Both the position numbers and the translations under genes were made by a program. Shown one piece after another: positions 55,114-63,914 of a stretch of DNA of 64,000 nt. Every line of letters starts with the position of its first letter. The first letter of the stretch is position 1. The notes below the pieces were generated by a model, which searched no databases, was not told where the DNA came from, and saw only the letters and a list, made by a program, of their open reading frames with translations. This stretch comes from Lentibacter sp. (GTDB lineage Bacteria; Pseudomonadota; Alphaproteobacteria; Rhodobacterales; Rhodobacteraceae), in NCBI GenBank assembly GCA_016744435.1, contig JADGEJ010000012.1, positions 30,222 to 94,221 on the forward strand, given 5' to 3'.

Positions 55114-55899
55114 TCACCGTTTGCGTTTGCGGGTGGTGGTTTTGCGTTCTTCAGGCGGGGTTCCACCCTCCATGCCGAGTTGGTCACGCATGACGCGTTG
55201 GCGAATTTCCTGAACCTCGCCTTGCCGGAGCTCGCCCAGTTGAAACGGCCCATAAGAGACGCGAATGAGGCGGTTTACAGTAAAGCCGACAGCCTCCATT
55301 GCGCGGCGCACTTCGCGGTTTTTGCCTTCGCGCAGCCCCAGTGTTGCCCAAGCGTTCGCGCCTTGTTGCCGGTCAAGGGTTACATCCATGCCCTGGAATT
55401 TTTCTCCATCAACAACAATGCCTTGGCGCAGGGGGGCGAAGGCATCGTCAGTTGGGCGGCCGTTGATGCGCACGCGGTATTTGCGCAGCCAGCCGGTTGA
55501 GGGAAGCTCAAGTTTGCGCTTCACAGAGCCATCATTGGTCAGCAGCAAGAGGCCTTCGGAGTTGATGTCGAGGCGGCCCACCGTCATCACACGGGGCAGG
55601 GTGTCGGGCAGCTTGTCAAAGATCGTGGTGCGGCCTTTCTCGTCGCGGTTTGTTGTCACGAGGCCAGATGGCTTGTGGTAGAGCCAGAGGCGCGCAGGCT
55701 CGGCAGCCTGGAGCGGCTTATTGTCAACTGTGACGCGGTCACTCTCGGTGATGTTCAGTGCCGGAGAGCTTATTTTCTCGCCATTTACAGTGACGCGGCC
55801 AGCTTCGATCATGCGCTCGGCGTCGCGACGTGAGGCAAGCCCGGCGCGGGCGATGACTTTGGCGATGCGATCGCCTTTTGGGGTAGGTGTATCGTTCAT
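55114..55899 (-). CDS. rluB: RsuA/RluB-family rRNA pseudouridine synthase
   Basis: 261 residues from ATG 55899 (an ATG at 55905 adds two). S4 domain at the start ([20 protein letters not shown]), then the synthase domain with the catalytic Asp in [17 protein letters not shown] and the KPSGLVTT motif. A basic tail follows. RluB modifies 23S rRNA; the exact uridine cannot be assigned, and RluE/F/RsuA remain alternatives. Divergent from tadA. Confidence 0.85.
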   Translation of the reverse strand: MNDTPTPKGDRIAKVIARAGLASRRDAERMIEAGRVTVNGEKISSPALNITESDRVTVDNKPLQAAEPARLWLYHKPSGLVTTNRDEKGRTTIFDKLPDTLPRVMTVGRLDINSEGLLLLTNDGSVKRKLELPSTGWLRKYRVRINGRPTDDAFAPLRQGIVVDGEKFQGMDVTLDRQQGANAWATLGLREGKNREVRRAMEAVGFTVNRLIRVSYGPFQLGELRQGEVQEIRQRVMRDQLGMEGGTPPEERKTTTRKRKR

Positions 55900-55961
55900 C
55901 CTCATGGCCTTAGAGCAAACTGCTGCCTTGCGAAAGGGGGCAGTTTTCGCCAATAGGACAT

Positions 55962-56408
55962 ATGGTATTTGCAACGCATATGAATGTCGCTCTGGAAGAG
56001 GCGCGGGCGGCTGGTGAGCGCGGGGAGGTGCCTGTGGGCGCGGCCTTGGCTGTTGGTGGCAAGGTGATTGCGCGGGCGGGCAACCGTTGCCGCGAGCTGA
56101 GCGACCCGACAGCGCATGCCGAGGTTTTGGTGATCCGCGAGGCCTGCGCAGCACTTGGCTCGGAGAGGCTGCGCGAGGCCGAGCTCTATGTCACGCTTGA
56201 GCCTTGCCCGATGTGCGCTGCGGCGATTTCGAACGCCCGCGTGGCACAGCTTTACTACGGTGCGTCTGATCCGAAGTCAGGCGGGGTTGCGCAGGGGCCA
56301 CGGGTGTTTGACCATGCGCAATGTCACCATGTGCCGGAGGTTTACGAGGGCATCGGAGCGAAGGCGTCTGCTGCGCTTTTAGAGGCGTTTTTTGCGGGTA
56401 AACGCTAG
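55962..56408 (+). CDS. tadA: tRNA adenosine(34) deaminase
   Basis: Converts A34 of tRNA-Arg to inosine. 148 residues. The zinc site is HAE at 52-54 and PCPMC at 81-85, with Glu54 as proton shuttle. The adjacent ALYY-type region ([18 protein letters not shown]) is typical of TadA. The gene is divergent from rluB and is followed by the accessory island. Confidence 0.94.
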   Translation: MVFATHMNVALEEARAAGERGEVPVGAALAVGGKVIARAGNRCRELSDPTAHAEVLVIREACAALGSERLREAELYVTLEPCPMCAAAISNARVAQLYYGASDPKSGGVAQGPRVFDHAQCHHVPEVYEGIGAKASAALLEAFFAGKR

Positions 56409-56487
56409 CCTGACGAGCCCGTGCTGCCTGAAAAGGGCTTCAGAACTCTTAAGTGGGCGTGCAGTTGGGTTAACCGTAAAAATGTTG

Positions 56488-56563
56488 GCAAAAATCGCCG
56501 TGCCTAAGGTATGCAGCAACGTATGCAGCTATGTGTGCATAACGCGTGCATACGATTTGGGCG
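56488..56563. repeat. TGCA-phased intergenic element, copy 2
   Basis: TGCA cores start at 56512, 56524, 56536 and 56547 (spacing 12, 12, 11). It shares CGCCGTGCCTA, TATGCAGCAA and GTGCATAACGCGTGCATACG with copy 1, and AAATCG/CGATTT frame the array. It lies about 80 bases after tadA. Confidence 0.75.
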
Positions 56564-56694
56564 GCAGTTTTGGCCGAAATTTGGCTAACGCCACGCGCGG
56601 TGAGAGGCGCATTTGACTGCTCCGTCACACCATTGCCCCAACAGTCAGGGTAGCGGGGCAGGCTCGCCTCAGGCTAGAAAAGCGGGCGTTGCTT

Positions 56695-56874
56695 CAGAAT
56701 GCAGCTAAAGTCCGGCAAAGAGGCCAGATTGATGGACGCTGCGCACCGAACGCATGCTCGCGAACACAGTCGTGGTCATAAACCTTCAACAACTGCTTAG
56801 GTTTTGAACGGGGTTTATGGCAGCGAAAAACTGGCCCGGTTTAGGCTGTTCCAAAAAGGAGGGTTTTGGGAACA
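56695..56874. repeat. 180-base dispersed repeat, copy 1
   Basis: Matches 57990-58169 over 180 bases in the same orientation with about nine mismatches by eye. It ends in GTTCCAAAAAGGAGGG plus TTTTGGGAAC, an imperfect hairpin. With copy 2 it brackets a 1.1 kb segment with two genes. Confidence 0.9.
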
Positions 56875-56882
56875 GGTCTTCT

Positions 56883-57335
56883 TTAAGCTAGGAAGTGCGG
56901 TTTCTTCCAGTTTCCAACTTCTGGAGCGGCGTCACTAGTGAACATCTCACCAAACACTGGGCCACGCAGAAGCCGTTTACTCCAAGTCTTATAAAGCGCA
57001 AGTGTCATGCCGTCTCGATGCTCAACCAAGACCTTAATCGCAGGCGTTCTATTTTCTCCGAGAAAAACGCTTTCACTGACAGCAACGGCCAAAGTAGACC
57101 ACTCTGACGTTTGCTCACGTAGACCGTCATGCAACAGGGGGAGAATCTCCGTAGAATTTGTATTCTCGTTTTCTGGTGCCGCGGAGCAAAGTGCAATCTG
57201 CCCCGTCCTGTCTAAGTAACCACCGTGCGGTAAAAAATTCCCCCGCTTTGTTACGAAGGCCGAAGAAAGATCGAATATCGCTTCAAACAATGGTGTCGCT
57301 TCCAAAAACTGTTCTTCGTATAATTGCTCAATCAT
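56883..57335 (-). CDS. Unknown protein in the repeat-flanked segment
   Basis: 150 residues from ATG 57335 (MIEQLYEEQFLEATPLFEAI), preceded by AGGAAAGG; a TTG at 57449 would add 38 residues that run into a repeat hairpin. The sequence is soluble, acidic, with no motif I can name (TPAIKVLVEHRDGMTLALYK, FGEMFTSDAAPEV). Base composition is more AT-rich than in core genes. The setting between direct repeats suggests acquired DNA. Confidence 0.6.
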   Translation of the reverse strand: MIEQLYEEQFLEATPLFEAIFDLSSAFVTKRGNFLPHGGYLDRTGQIALCSAAPENENTNSTEILPLLHDGLREQTSEWSTLAVAVSESVFLGENRTPAIKVLVEHRDGMTLALYKTWSKRLLRGPVFGEMFTSDAAPEVGNWKKPHFLA

Positions 57336-57438
57336 TTTCCGACCTTTCCTTTTTGCCTTTAGTATTTTAGCAATTTGGTCGCGTTGAGGCGGAAATGTGA
57401 AAACATAGGCCCATGATCGCCAGTTGAAGTCCTTATCA

Positions 57439-57469
57439 AGCTGTTCCAAAAAGGAGGCTATTTGGAACG
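57439..57469. repeat. Partial copy of the dispersed repeat (hairpin end)
   Basis: CTGTTCCAAAAAGGAGG then CTATTTGGAAC repeats the terminal hairpin of the 180-base element. Only this end is present, upstream of the 150-residue gene. Confidence 0.6.
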
Positions 57470-57509
57470 GTCATGGATGACGGTTCTATCGACCAGAACC
57501 TCGCCTTCG

Positions 57510-57845
57510 TTACTCTGTCGCTCGCTGTAAACCCATGCCTACGAATACCATCAAAAGACATGCAGCCAACGACGCGAGCATTATAAATGCACTCACCTTG
57601 AGCAACGTTGAGCGCTCCTCTTTTGGCACAGACATAAAGTCCTTCGCTTCTTTTGGCATTTGCGTTTTAAACAAAACCAACGATAGGCCTGCCACGAATA
57701 TGGCCAATACAATTGGCATATCCAGATAGGTTGGCCAGCGAACAAATCCGAAATTCGCAGCATGGGCGGCCTGAGGAATTGCAATTAGCGAAAGCAGCAG
57801 CAAGGTGGAGTTTGTGGTATTTCGGAACATTTTGTTAACCTTCAT
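57510..57845 (-). CDS. Unknown small membrane protein in the repeat-flanked segment
   Basis: 111 residues. A signal-like start (LLLLSLIAIPQAAHAA) is followed by two membrane helices (MPIVLAIFVAGLSLVLF and VSAFIMLASLAACLLMVFVG) separated by a charged loop (MPKEAKDFMSVPKEERSTLL). Family not recognised. The segment has flanking repeats and lowered GC, so horizontal origin is likely. Confidence 0.6.
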   Translation of the reverse strand: MKVNKMFRNTTNSTLLLLSLIAIPQAAHAANFGFVRWPTYLDMPIVLAIFVAGLSLVLFKTQMPKEAKDFMSVPKEERSTLLKVSAFIMLASLAACLLMVFVGMGLQRATE

Positions 57846-57940
57846 TCATCGTCTCTTAGTAAACATAGCTTTTTGGCAAAATTATGATGTAAAAGGTCTA
57901 AAGAGACACAAACCAGTCATTATCTACATTCGCACACTTC

Positions 57941-58169
57941 TTCCAAAAACCACCGTTTGTTGAACGGCTCGCCGAAGTGGAGGTTGGGCCAGAATGCAGC
58001 TAAAGTCCGGCAAAGAGGCCGGATTGACGGACGCTGCGCACCGAACGCATGTTCGCGAACACAGTCGTGGTCATAAACCTTCAATAACTGCTTAAGTTTT
58101 GAACGGGGTTTATAGAAGCGAAAAGCTGGCCCGGTTTAGGCTGTTCCAAAAAGGAGGGTTTTTGGAACA
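57941..58169. repeat. 229-base dispersed repeat, copy 2 (most complete)
   Basis: 57990-58169 is the 180-base match to copy 1; 57941-57989 is a further 49 bases that recur at 59059-59106 with about eight mismatches. The left end has CCGTT/AACGG arms, the right end the perfect hairpin GTTCCAAAAA-GGAGGG-TTTTTGGAAC. No transposase is encoded in the unit. Confidence 0.85.
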
Positions 58170-58355
58170 ACTAAAGCTGACCTGTCTATCCATAACGAAG
58201 TGTGAACAACGGATATCGGGTTTTATGTTGTGCACGTCAGGAAAGCATGTAGAGTCGAGCAAATGACGAAATAGTTGTTGATAGCTAAGTTGGACGGCCC
58301 TACGAGATTTGGCCCAAGAGTTACTCTTCAAAGCACACACGTAGAAAGCATCTCA

Positions 58356-58964
58356 ATGAAGTTTTTCACCAAAACGGCATCCACCGCCCTTTCTTCTTCC
58401 TTTATGTTGCTCACAGCGCTGGCATCCGTCGGGTATGCTCAAACAAGTTATGAAAAAAAGCCATGTAGTACGTTTGGAAGCAATGCTAGCGGGTGCCAGA
58501 ACTGTTTCGATGGAGGCACTAAAGCAGTAGGAGACGTGTTTCGACCTAATGAATCTTTCGAAGCTAGTGATAAGTCTCGGATATACTTTGCCGACGAAAA
58601 CCAACTTGTCTACAGTGTAAAGATTCTTAATTCAAATACTAGCTGGTTTACTTCATATAATTTGTTGAACTATCCAGATTCACTCACATGGTACAGCTCA
58701 GAGGGTGTAAACCCAGACATTGGTAAAGGTCGAAGCTACCTGTTTCTCGAACCACACACCAAGATACGTATTCTGGAAGCCTCTAAAGGCAAAGGAATAA
58801 AATTAGAGAAGGTCACCAGTTCTTCTATTGATGATGTTCCAGATATGAGACTGAAGTTCACTCACAAATACCGAAACTTTCTCGGCAAGGGTTCTAACGG
58901 CATGGGTAGTGTTGGGGAGCTAAAGGAAACTGGTTCTTGTGTTTTCTACTACGCTGGAAATTAA
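58356..58964 (+). CDS. AT-rich secreted protein with CxxCFDGG motif
   Basis: 202 residues from ATG 58356 with a signal peptide (TALSSSFMLLTALASVGYAQ). The mature start has PCSTFGSNASGCQNCFDGGT, then a beta-rich body (SRIYFADENQLVYSVKIL). GC is visibly lower than in the flanking genes. A CxxCF-x-GG motif after a signal peptide is, from memory, frequent in surface proteins of some Patescibacteria (Gracilibacteria type). Function unknown. Confidence 0.7.
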   Translation: MKFFTKTASTALSSSFMLLTALASVGYAQTSYEKKPCSTFGSNASGCQNCFDGGTKAVGDVFRPNESFEASDKSRIYFADENQLVYSVKILNSNTSWFTSYNLLNYPDSLTWYSSEGVNPDIGKGRSYLFLEPHTKIRILEASKGKGIKLEKVTSSSIDDVPDMRLKFTHKYRNFLGKGSNGMGSVGELKETGSCVFYYAGN

Positions 58965-58983
58965 TACAATTTCTTGAGAGTTT

Positions 58984-59045
58984 GTTGCAACCAAGTAGAA
59001 ATGTCCGCCTTTGTGCAAAGTAGAAATGTCCCGCTTGGTTGCAAC
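58984..59045. mobile_element. Insertion-sequence-like palindromic relic
   Basis: GTTGCAACCAAG (58984-58995) and CTTGGTTGCAAC (59034-59045) are 12-base perfect inverted repeats. Between them AGTAGAAATGTCC occurs twice (58994-59006 and 59019-59031). GGACATTTCTAC blocks are, from memory, common at ends of IS481/IS3-type elements. No transposase remains. Confidence 0.45.
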
Positions 59046-59058
59046 ATCATCCTCCCCC

Positions 59059-59106
59059 TTCCAAAAACGACTGTTTGCCGAACGGTTCGCCGAAGTGGGG
59101 CTTGGC
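59059..59106. repeat. Fragment of the dispersed repeat
   Basis: TTCCAAAAACGACTGTTTGC and the following GAACGGTTCGCCGAAGTGGG match the left end of the 229-base element (57941-57989). The space from here to gatC at 59384 holds no gene that I can support, only the gatC leader. Confidence 0.65.
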
Positions 59107-59383
59107 AAGCTTGCGGAGAAGGTCTGATGGGCCTTGCTCAACCGAGCCTAGACATAAACCACGGTAATGTACGGTGAGCGTCTGGTCAGGGCCGGAAATG
59201 CTGGGCGTTTGGGCCGATATTGCGTGGCGATCCCCATTGATGGGATTCAGGAAGTGCCGCAGCATCGCGTCAACGACGCGCGGCGTTCGACACGCAGTTT
59301 GGGGCGGGAGGCGTTGACAAACGTGGTTGAAGCGGGCGCGGTGTAGCGGTAAAGGCCATGCAACAGATAACGGAGTATAGCCC

Positions 59384-59671
59384 ATGTCTATCGACAAGGA
59401 CACAGCGGCCAAGGTTGCGAAACTGGCCCGCATTAAAGTGGAAGAGGCGGATTTGCCGGCGCTTGCCGACGAGTTCAACGCGGTGCTCGGCTTTATCGAG
59501 CAGCTGAGCGAAGTTGACGTTGAGGGTGTTGAGCCGATGGTTTCGGTCACGCCGATGCGTTTGCCGCGTCGTGTTGATGAGATCACCGATGGCGGGCAGC
59601 AGGCCAAAGTTTTGGCCAATGCACCCGACGCGCGTGAAGGCTTTTTTGCGGTTCCGAAGGTGGTTGACTGA
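59384..59671 (+). CDS. gatC: Glutamyl/aspartyl-tRNA amidotransferase subunit C
   Basis: 95 residues. GatC pattern: [20 protein letters not shown], then [20 protein letters not shown] and the closing [12 protein letters not shown]. It stabilises GatA/GatB for indirect Gln-tRNA or Asn-tRNA synthesis. The TGA stop overlaps the gatA ATG (TGATG). gatB is not in the window. Confidence 0.96.
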   Translation: MSIDKDTAAKVAKLARIKVEEADLPALADEFNAVLGFIEQLSEVDVEGVEPMVSVTPMRLPRRVDEITDGGQQAKVLANAPDAREGFFAVPKVVD

Positions 59672-61158
59672 TGGCTGATTTAAACAAACTGACGATCGCC
59701 GCCGCGCGTGATGCGATGCGCAAGGGGGATCTGACCTCAGCTGAGCTGACGGGCGCTTGCTTGAGCGAGATCGAAAGCGCAGGCGCGCTCAACGCATTTG
59801 TGCACCACACACCAGAGATTGCCGCCGAGCAGGCCAAGGCGGCTGATGCGCGGATCAAGGCGGGCGATGCGCCAGACATGTGCGGCATCCCGCTCGGCAT
59901 CAAAGACTTGTTCTGCACCAAAGGCGTGCCGTCGCAGGCGGGCAGCCGGATTTTGGAAGGCTTCAAGCCGGAATACGAGAGCACGATCACCAGCCAGTTG
60001 TTTGACGCGGGTGCTGTGATGCTCGGCAAGCTCAACATGGATGAGTTCGCCATGGGCTCGTCTAACGAGACCTCGACCTATGGCAACGCGATCAACCCTT
60101 GGCGGCGCGGCAACGACGACACGGCGCTGACGCCGGGTGGCTCGTCGGGCGGCTCGGCAAGCGCCGTTGCGGCTGACTTGTGCCTCGGCGCGACAGGCAC
60201 TGACACCGGCGGCTCGATCCGCCAGCCAGCCGCGTTCACCGGCATCACCGGCATCAAGCCGACATATGGCCGTTGCTCGCGCTGGGGCGTTGTGGCGTTT
60301 GCCTCAAGCCTTGACCAAGCCGGCCCGATGACAAAAGACGTGCGCGACGCTGCTATCATGCTGGAGGCGATGTGTGGCCATGACGCCAAGGACAGCACCT
60401 CAGCCGAGTTGGCTGTGCCCAACTTCGAGGCGATGCTGACAGGCGACATCAAAGGTAAGAAGATCGGCATCCCGAAGGAATACCACATGGAGGGTATGCC
60501 CGAGGAGATCGAAAAACTCTGGGCTGACGGCACGGCGATGCTGAAAGCGGCTGGTGCAGAGATCGTCGACATTTCCCTGCCGCACACCAAATATGCGCTG
60601 CCTGCTTACTATGTGATCGCGCCTGCCGAGGCCTCGTCAAACCTCGCGCGCTATGACGGTGTGCGCTATGGCCACCGCGCCAAGCTTGGCGCAGGCGACG
60701 GCATCACCGAGATGTACGAAAAGACTCGCGCTGAGGGCTTTGGCCACGAGGTGCAGCGCCGCGTTATGGTGGGCACATACGTGTTGTCGGCAGGCTTTTA
60801 CGACGCCTACTATAACCGTGCCCGCAAGGTGCGCACGCTGATCAAGAAAGACTTCGAAGATGTCTTCGCGCAGGGCATCGACGCGATCCTCACGCCTGCC
60901 ACTCCTTCCTCGGCCTTTGGCCTTGGTGAGATGGTCGATGCTGATCCGATTGCGATGTATCTTAATGACGTCTTCACCGTCACAGTCAACCTTGCTGGTT
61001 TGCCGGGAATCTCGGTTCCTGCGGGTGTTGACAGCAATGGCCTTCCGCTCGGACTGCAGCTTATTGGCCGTCCGTGGGAAGAGGGCGATTTGCTGAATAC
61101 CGCCTATGCGCTTGAGCAAGCGGCTGGTTTTGTAGCCAAACCTGCAAAATGGTGGTAG
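59671..61158 (+). CDS. gatA: Glutamyl/aspartyl-tRNA amidotransferase subunit A
   Basis: 495 residues of the amidase-signature family. Catalytic Lys78 ([10 protein letters not shown]), cis-Ser at 158 ([11 protein letters not shown]) and nucleophile Ser182 ([13 protein letters not shown]) are present. It releases ammonia from glutamine for transamidation by GatB. Full length, translationally coupled to gatC. Confidence 0.97.
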   Translation: MADLNKLTIAAARDAMRKGDLTSAELTGACLSEIESAGALNAFVHHTPEIAAEQAKAADARIKAGDAPDMCGIPLGIKDLFCTKGVPSQAGSRILEGFKPEYESTITSQLFDAGAVMLGKLNMDEFAMGSSNETSTYGNAINPWRRGNDDTALTPGGSSGGSASAVAADLCLGATGTDTGGSIRQPAAFTGITGIKPTYGRCSRWGVVAFASSLDQAGPMTKDVRDAAIMLEAMCGHDAKDSTSAELAVPNFEAMLTGDIKGKKIGIPKEYHMEGMPEEIEKLWADGTAMLKAAGAEIVDISLPHTKYALPAYYVIAPAEASSNLARYDGVRYGHRAKLGAGDGITEMYEKTRAEGFGHEVQRRVMVGTYVLSAGFYDAYYNRARKVRTLIKKDFEDVFAQGIDAILTPATPSSAFGLGEMVDADPIAMYLNDVFTVTVNLAGLPGISVPAGVDSNGLPLGLQLIGRPWEEGDLLNTAYALEQAAGFVAKPAKWW

Positions 61159-61202
61159 AGAGCGCGGCAAACGCGAAACAACGCATATAGGCAGATTGAC
61201 CC

Positions 61203-61967
61203 GTGAAACATATTCTTTTGATGAGTGCCGCCGCTTTGGCGCTGGCGGCCTGTACGCCCACTGTTCCTGACAGCGGCGCGCCAAACCCCGGCACTGGTGT
61301 TGGCTTTGGCAACTATGACGACTACCAAAAAAAGCAATCAACCCGTGACCAGCAACTGTCAGGCGGCTTGCCGGCTGCTCAGGCTGTGTCGCAAGAACCG
61401 CTTTCTGGCGCTGCTCAGGGCGATGTTGCAGCAGAAACGCAAGCTGTGTTAGCCGCGACTGCCCCGGCCGGGCAAGGCGCGATCAACGCAAGCCCATCAA
61501 ACCCCAAGCCGGCGCTGGTGAATTCTGTCGGGATCAGCAATGAAAACGACTTTGACGCCGTCGGCTCACAACGCTCCATTCAGGACGACGCCGCGCGGCG
61601 CAACGCCCTCAAAGCACAGTACCAGCAGGCCGCTGTGGAAGCCGTGCCGACGCGCAAAGGCGGCAGTGGTGCGAGCCTTGTTGACTATGCGCTGAACACC
61701 ACCAACCCTCGCGGGCAGAGCCTGTACAAGCGTAGCGCCCTGAACGGGCAGGCCAAATTTGCGCGCAACTGCGCCAAATATCCGTCACCGGACTTGGCGC
61801 AAGCGGCTTTCCTAAGCAAGGGCGGGCCAAAGCGCGACAGGCTCGGGATTGACCCTGATGGCGACGGGTTTGCCTGCTCTTGGGATCCGGCACCTTTCCG
61901 ATCGGCGAAAGACGCGCTTAAACCTGAACCTGTTACAATCATCGAAGACGCAGCAGCAACCGAGTGA
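61203..61967 (+). CDS. Excalibur-type lipoprotein
   Basis: 254 residues from GTG 61203. Signal peptide MSAAALALAAC with lipobox (VKHILL at the start). A low-complexity linker of Ala/Gln/Pro leads to a carboxyl excalibur-like calcium motif DPDGDGFACSWDPAPFR, where the Cys may pair with an earlier one (ARNCAKYPSP). Envelope-located, function unknown. The stop overlaps the amidase GTG start by four bases (GTGA). Confidence 0.85.
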   Translation: MKHILLMSAAALALAACTPTVPDSGAPNPGTGVGFGNYDDYQKKQSTRDQQLSGGLPAAQAVSQEPLSGAAQGDVAAETQAVLAATAPAGQGAINASPSNPKPALVNSVGISNENDFDAVGSQRSIQDDAARRNALKAQYQQAAVEAVPTRKGGSGASLVDYALNTTNPRGQSLYKRSALNGQAKFARNCAKYPSPDLAQAAFLSKGGPKRDRLGIDPDGDGFACSWDPAPFRSAKDALKPEPVTIIEDAAATE

Positions 61968-62647
61968 GCGATCTGCCGAGCTTCGTTGAACGCCCGTCGC
62001 CTAGCTTTGGGTCACGGCGTGGCGGGGTGCTGCCTGACATGATCGTGCTGCATTACACGGCCATGGAGAGCGCTGAAGCTGCGCTTGAACGGTTGTGTGA
62101 CGCTGAGGCTGAGGTTTCTGCGCATTACTTGATTTGCGAAAAAGGCACTGTTTTTCAGATGGTTGCTGAAGACATGCGCGCATGGCACGCGGGCGCTGGA
62201 CGGTGGGGCGTGGTTGATGAAGTCAACTCACGCTCAATTGGTGTCGAGCTGGCAAACCGTGGTGACCACCCGTTTTCGGAGCCGCAAATGGCGGCTTTGG
62301 AGAGGCTGATGCAGGGTATCATGGCGCGCTGGAACATACCGCCCGAACGGGTGATCGGACATTCGGACATGGCGCCGGGCCGCAAGATTGACCCGGGCCA
62401 GCGGTTTGACTGGCAACGCTTGGCGCGGCAGGGACTGTCTGTTTGGGCTGAGCAGGGGCGGGCCGGTGACTTTTGGCAGGATGCTGCGGCGTTTGGCTAT
62501 CCGGTGGGGGACGTGTCTGACGATGTTTTGCTTGAAGCCTTCCGCTTGCGTTTCCGGCCAGGCTTCACCGGGCCATTGGATGCGGTGGATTCTGCGAGGA
62601 TGGCTGGTTTGGCGATGACATGGCCGATGGACGCGCGAGCAATCTGA
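61964..62647 (+). CDS. N-acetylmuramoyl-L-alanine amidase (AmiD/AmpD-like)
   Basis: 227 residues. Zinc ligands His30 (VLHYTAMES), His133 (GHSDMAPGRKIDPG) and Asp143 fit the Amidase_2 fold; ANRGDHPF is the substrate loop. A carboxyl helical domain (FWQDAAAFGYPVGDVSDDVL) resembles a PG-binding domain as in AmiD. No signal peptide is evident, so cytoplasmic muropeptide recycling is likely. GTG start coupled to the lipoprotein gene. Confidence 0.9.
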   Translation: MSDLPSFVERPSPSFGSRRGGVLPDMIVLHYTAMESAEAALERLCDAEAEVSAHYLICEKGTVFQMVAEDMRAWHAGAGRWGVVDEVNSRSIGVELANRGDHPFSEPQMAALERLMQGIMARWNIPPERVIGHSDMAPGRKIDPGQRFDWQRLARQGLSVWAEQGRAGDFWQDAAAFGYPVGDVSDDVLLEAFRLRFRPGFTGPLDAVDSARMAGLAMTWPMDARAI

Positions 62648-62676
62648 TTTGCGCCGCGCTTTCGCGCGTCGCGGTG

Positions 62677-62730
62677 GCGGGGGGCTAGCCCCCCGCGCCC
62701 CCCAGGATATTTTCAGAAAGAAAAAGGGTG
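62677..62730. repeat. Palindrome plus GGATATTT/AGAAAGAAAAAG motif, copy e
   Basis: GCGGGGGG-CTAG-CCCCCCGC (62677-62696) is a perfect palindrome, followed by CCCCCCAGGATATTTTCAG and AAAGAAAAAGGG. It follows the amidase stop and marks the border with the prophage remnant. Confidence 0.7.
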
Positions 62731-62771
62731 TAGCGGTTCGCATGGAATGGCAAAGTTGTTCACTTGCTTTG

Positions 62772-63281
62772 TCAGGAAGATTTTTCCTGTAATTTGGACG
62801 TTCGATCAAGGATCGAGACATAGTCACCAGTCGGTTGAGAGCTGCTCTTGCTCGCGGTTTTTGTTGTTGTGGTCTTCTTGTTAGAACCTTCCTTATCATC
62901 TTTTTCGTCCATGCCAAACTCTGCTTGGACAGTCGTCGTCGCACCTCCGCCGTCAGAATAGTCCCAAACGTGCGAAACTGTTGAGGCGATCCAGTCCCCG
63001 TCAGCGTCTGGTGCAACGCCCTTTACTTTGATGGGAGCTTCAGCTCGTGCTTTTGGATCACCGACCAGCTCAAGCGAGAGCTCACCTTCACCAGCTCGAA
63101 GCTCCTTCACCTTGGCCTCAGCCGCCTTCTGGGCTTCAGGCTCGCTTTGAAAGACCTCTCGAAGGGTCATCGAAGGGCCTTTTTCAGCCGCTTTAACGGT
63201 GATTGATTTGACGCGCCCCGCCCCGCGATCCTGCCATTTGGCGATCACTTTTGAATACCGAGAGCGCGGTTTGATCCGCAC
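62772..63281 (-). pseudogene. Phage late control protein D, carboxyl-terminal remnant
   Basis: 169 residues from GTG 63281; the frame is open only to 63329. SRYSKVIAKWQDRGAGRVKS, the FQSEPEAQKAAEAKVKELRA segment and a closing HVWDYSDGGGATTTVQAEFG fit the end of tail protein D, which is normally about 340 residues. The first half is missing and replaced by the methylase remnant. A KKTTTTKTASKSSS tail is odd. Confidence 0.65.
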
Positions 63282-63329
63282 GTGGTAGGCGCTGTGTCGA
63301 GGGGCGTTGGCGCGCCCCTTGGCCTTCCA

Positions 63330-63914
63330 TTATTGCTGACCGTCTCCTTTGCAGTTTGTCAAAACTTCCATAATCGCCAGCCGTTCTTGGCGATCCATCT
63401 TGGCGATCTTCGCAGCCCAGCGTGCCTTCTTCCGCTTGATACGCTCTCGCTCACGGTAGTTGTCACCTAGGTGGCTGTAATCGTGCAACGCGACAGGTGG
63501 CTTGAAATTCATCCAGAGGCTCTCAGCGGCCATGCCACGGCGAGTGGACGCCTGATAGTTGACGCGATGCCAAAGGTTCAACGCCCTTTCGCGTCTCCAT
63601 CATGTAGGGGGATCGGCATAAATCAGAGTATCGGGCTGATCTATCAAAAAGGAATCGCTCACCATCGACTTAAGCGAGGGCAGCAGCTTGAGCGCATCGC
63701 CATCCAGAAGCCGGAATTCGCTGCGATCAATGCCCACATTGCGATGCGCCAACCGCTTGTTTCTGAGCACCGCACCAGATCCGAGAAAGGCCTCAATGTA
63801 GGTCTTGTGAGGTGGCATGTGGTTGATGATGCGCTGGTAGATGCCCGCGCCGTTCTTTCCGCCCGGATAGGTCATGGCTGCAGCCTCGCCAAATCTGGCG
63901 ATATCGGCCGACAT
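63330..63914 (-). pseudogene. Phage DNA adenine methylase with internal deletion
   Basis: From ATG 63914 (or 63875) it reads MTYPGGKNGAGIYQRIINHM, the FxGxK-type SAM site, to LIYADPP followed by stop at 63600. The same frame then reads WHRVNYQASTRRGMAAESLW to TAA at 63330, which fits the carboxyl end of such methylases. The target-recognition region between DPPY and WMNF is mostly gone and DPPY reads DPPT-stop. Not functional as seen. Confidence 0.65.

Noticed and set aside
59047..59619. 190-codon minus-strand frame ending in a KPHFGEPFGKQSFLEGGG peptide
   Set aside because: It runs antisense through gatC and its end is only the translated repeat fragment.
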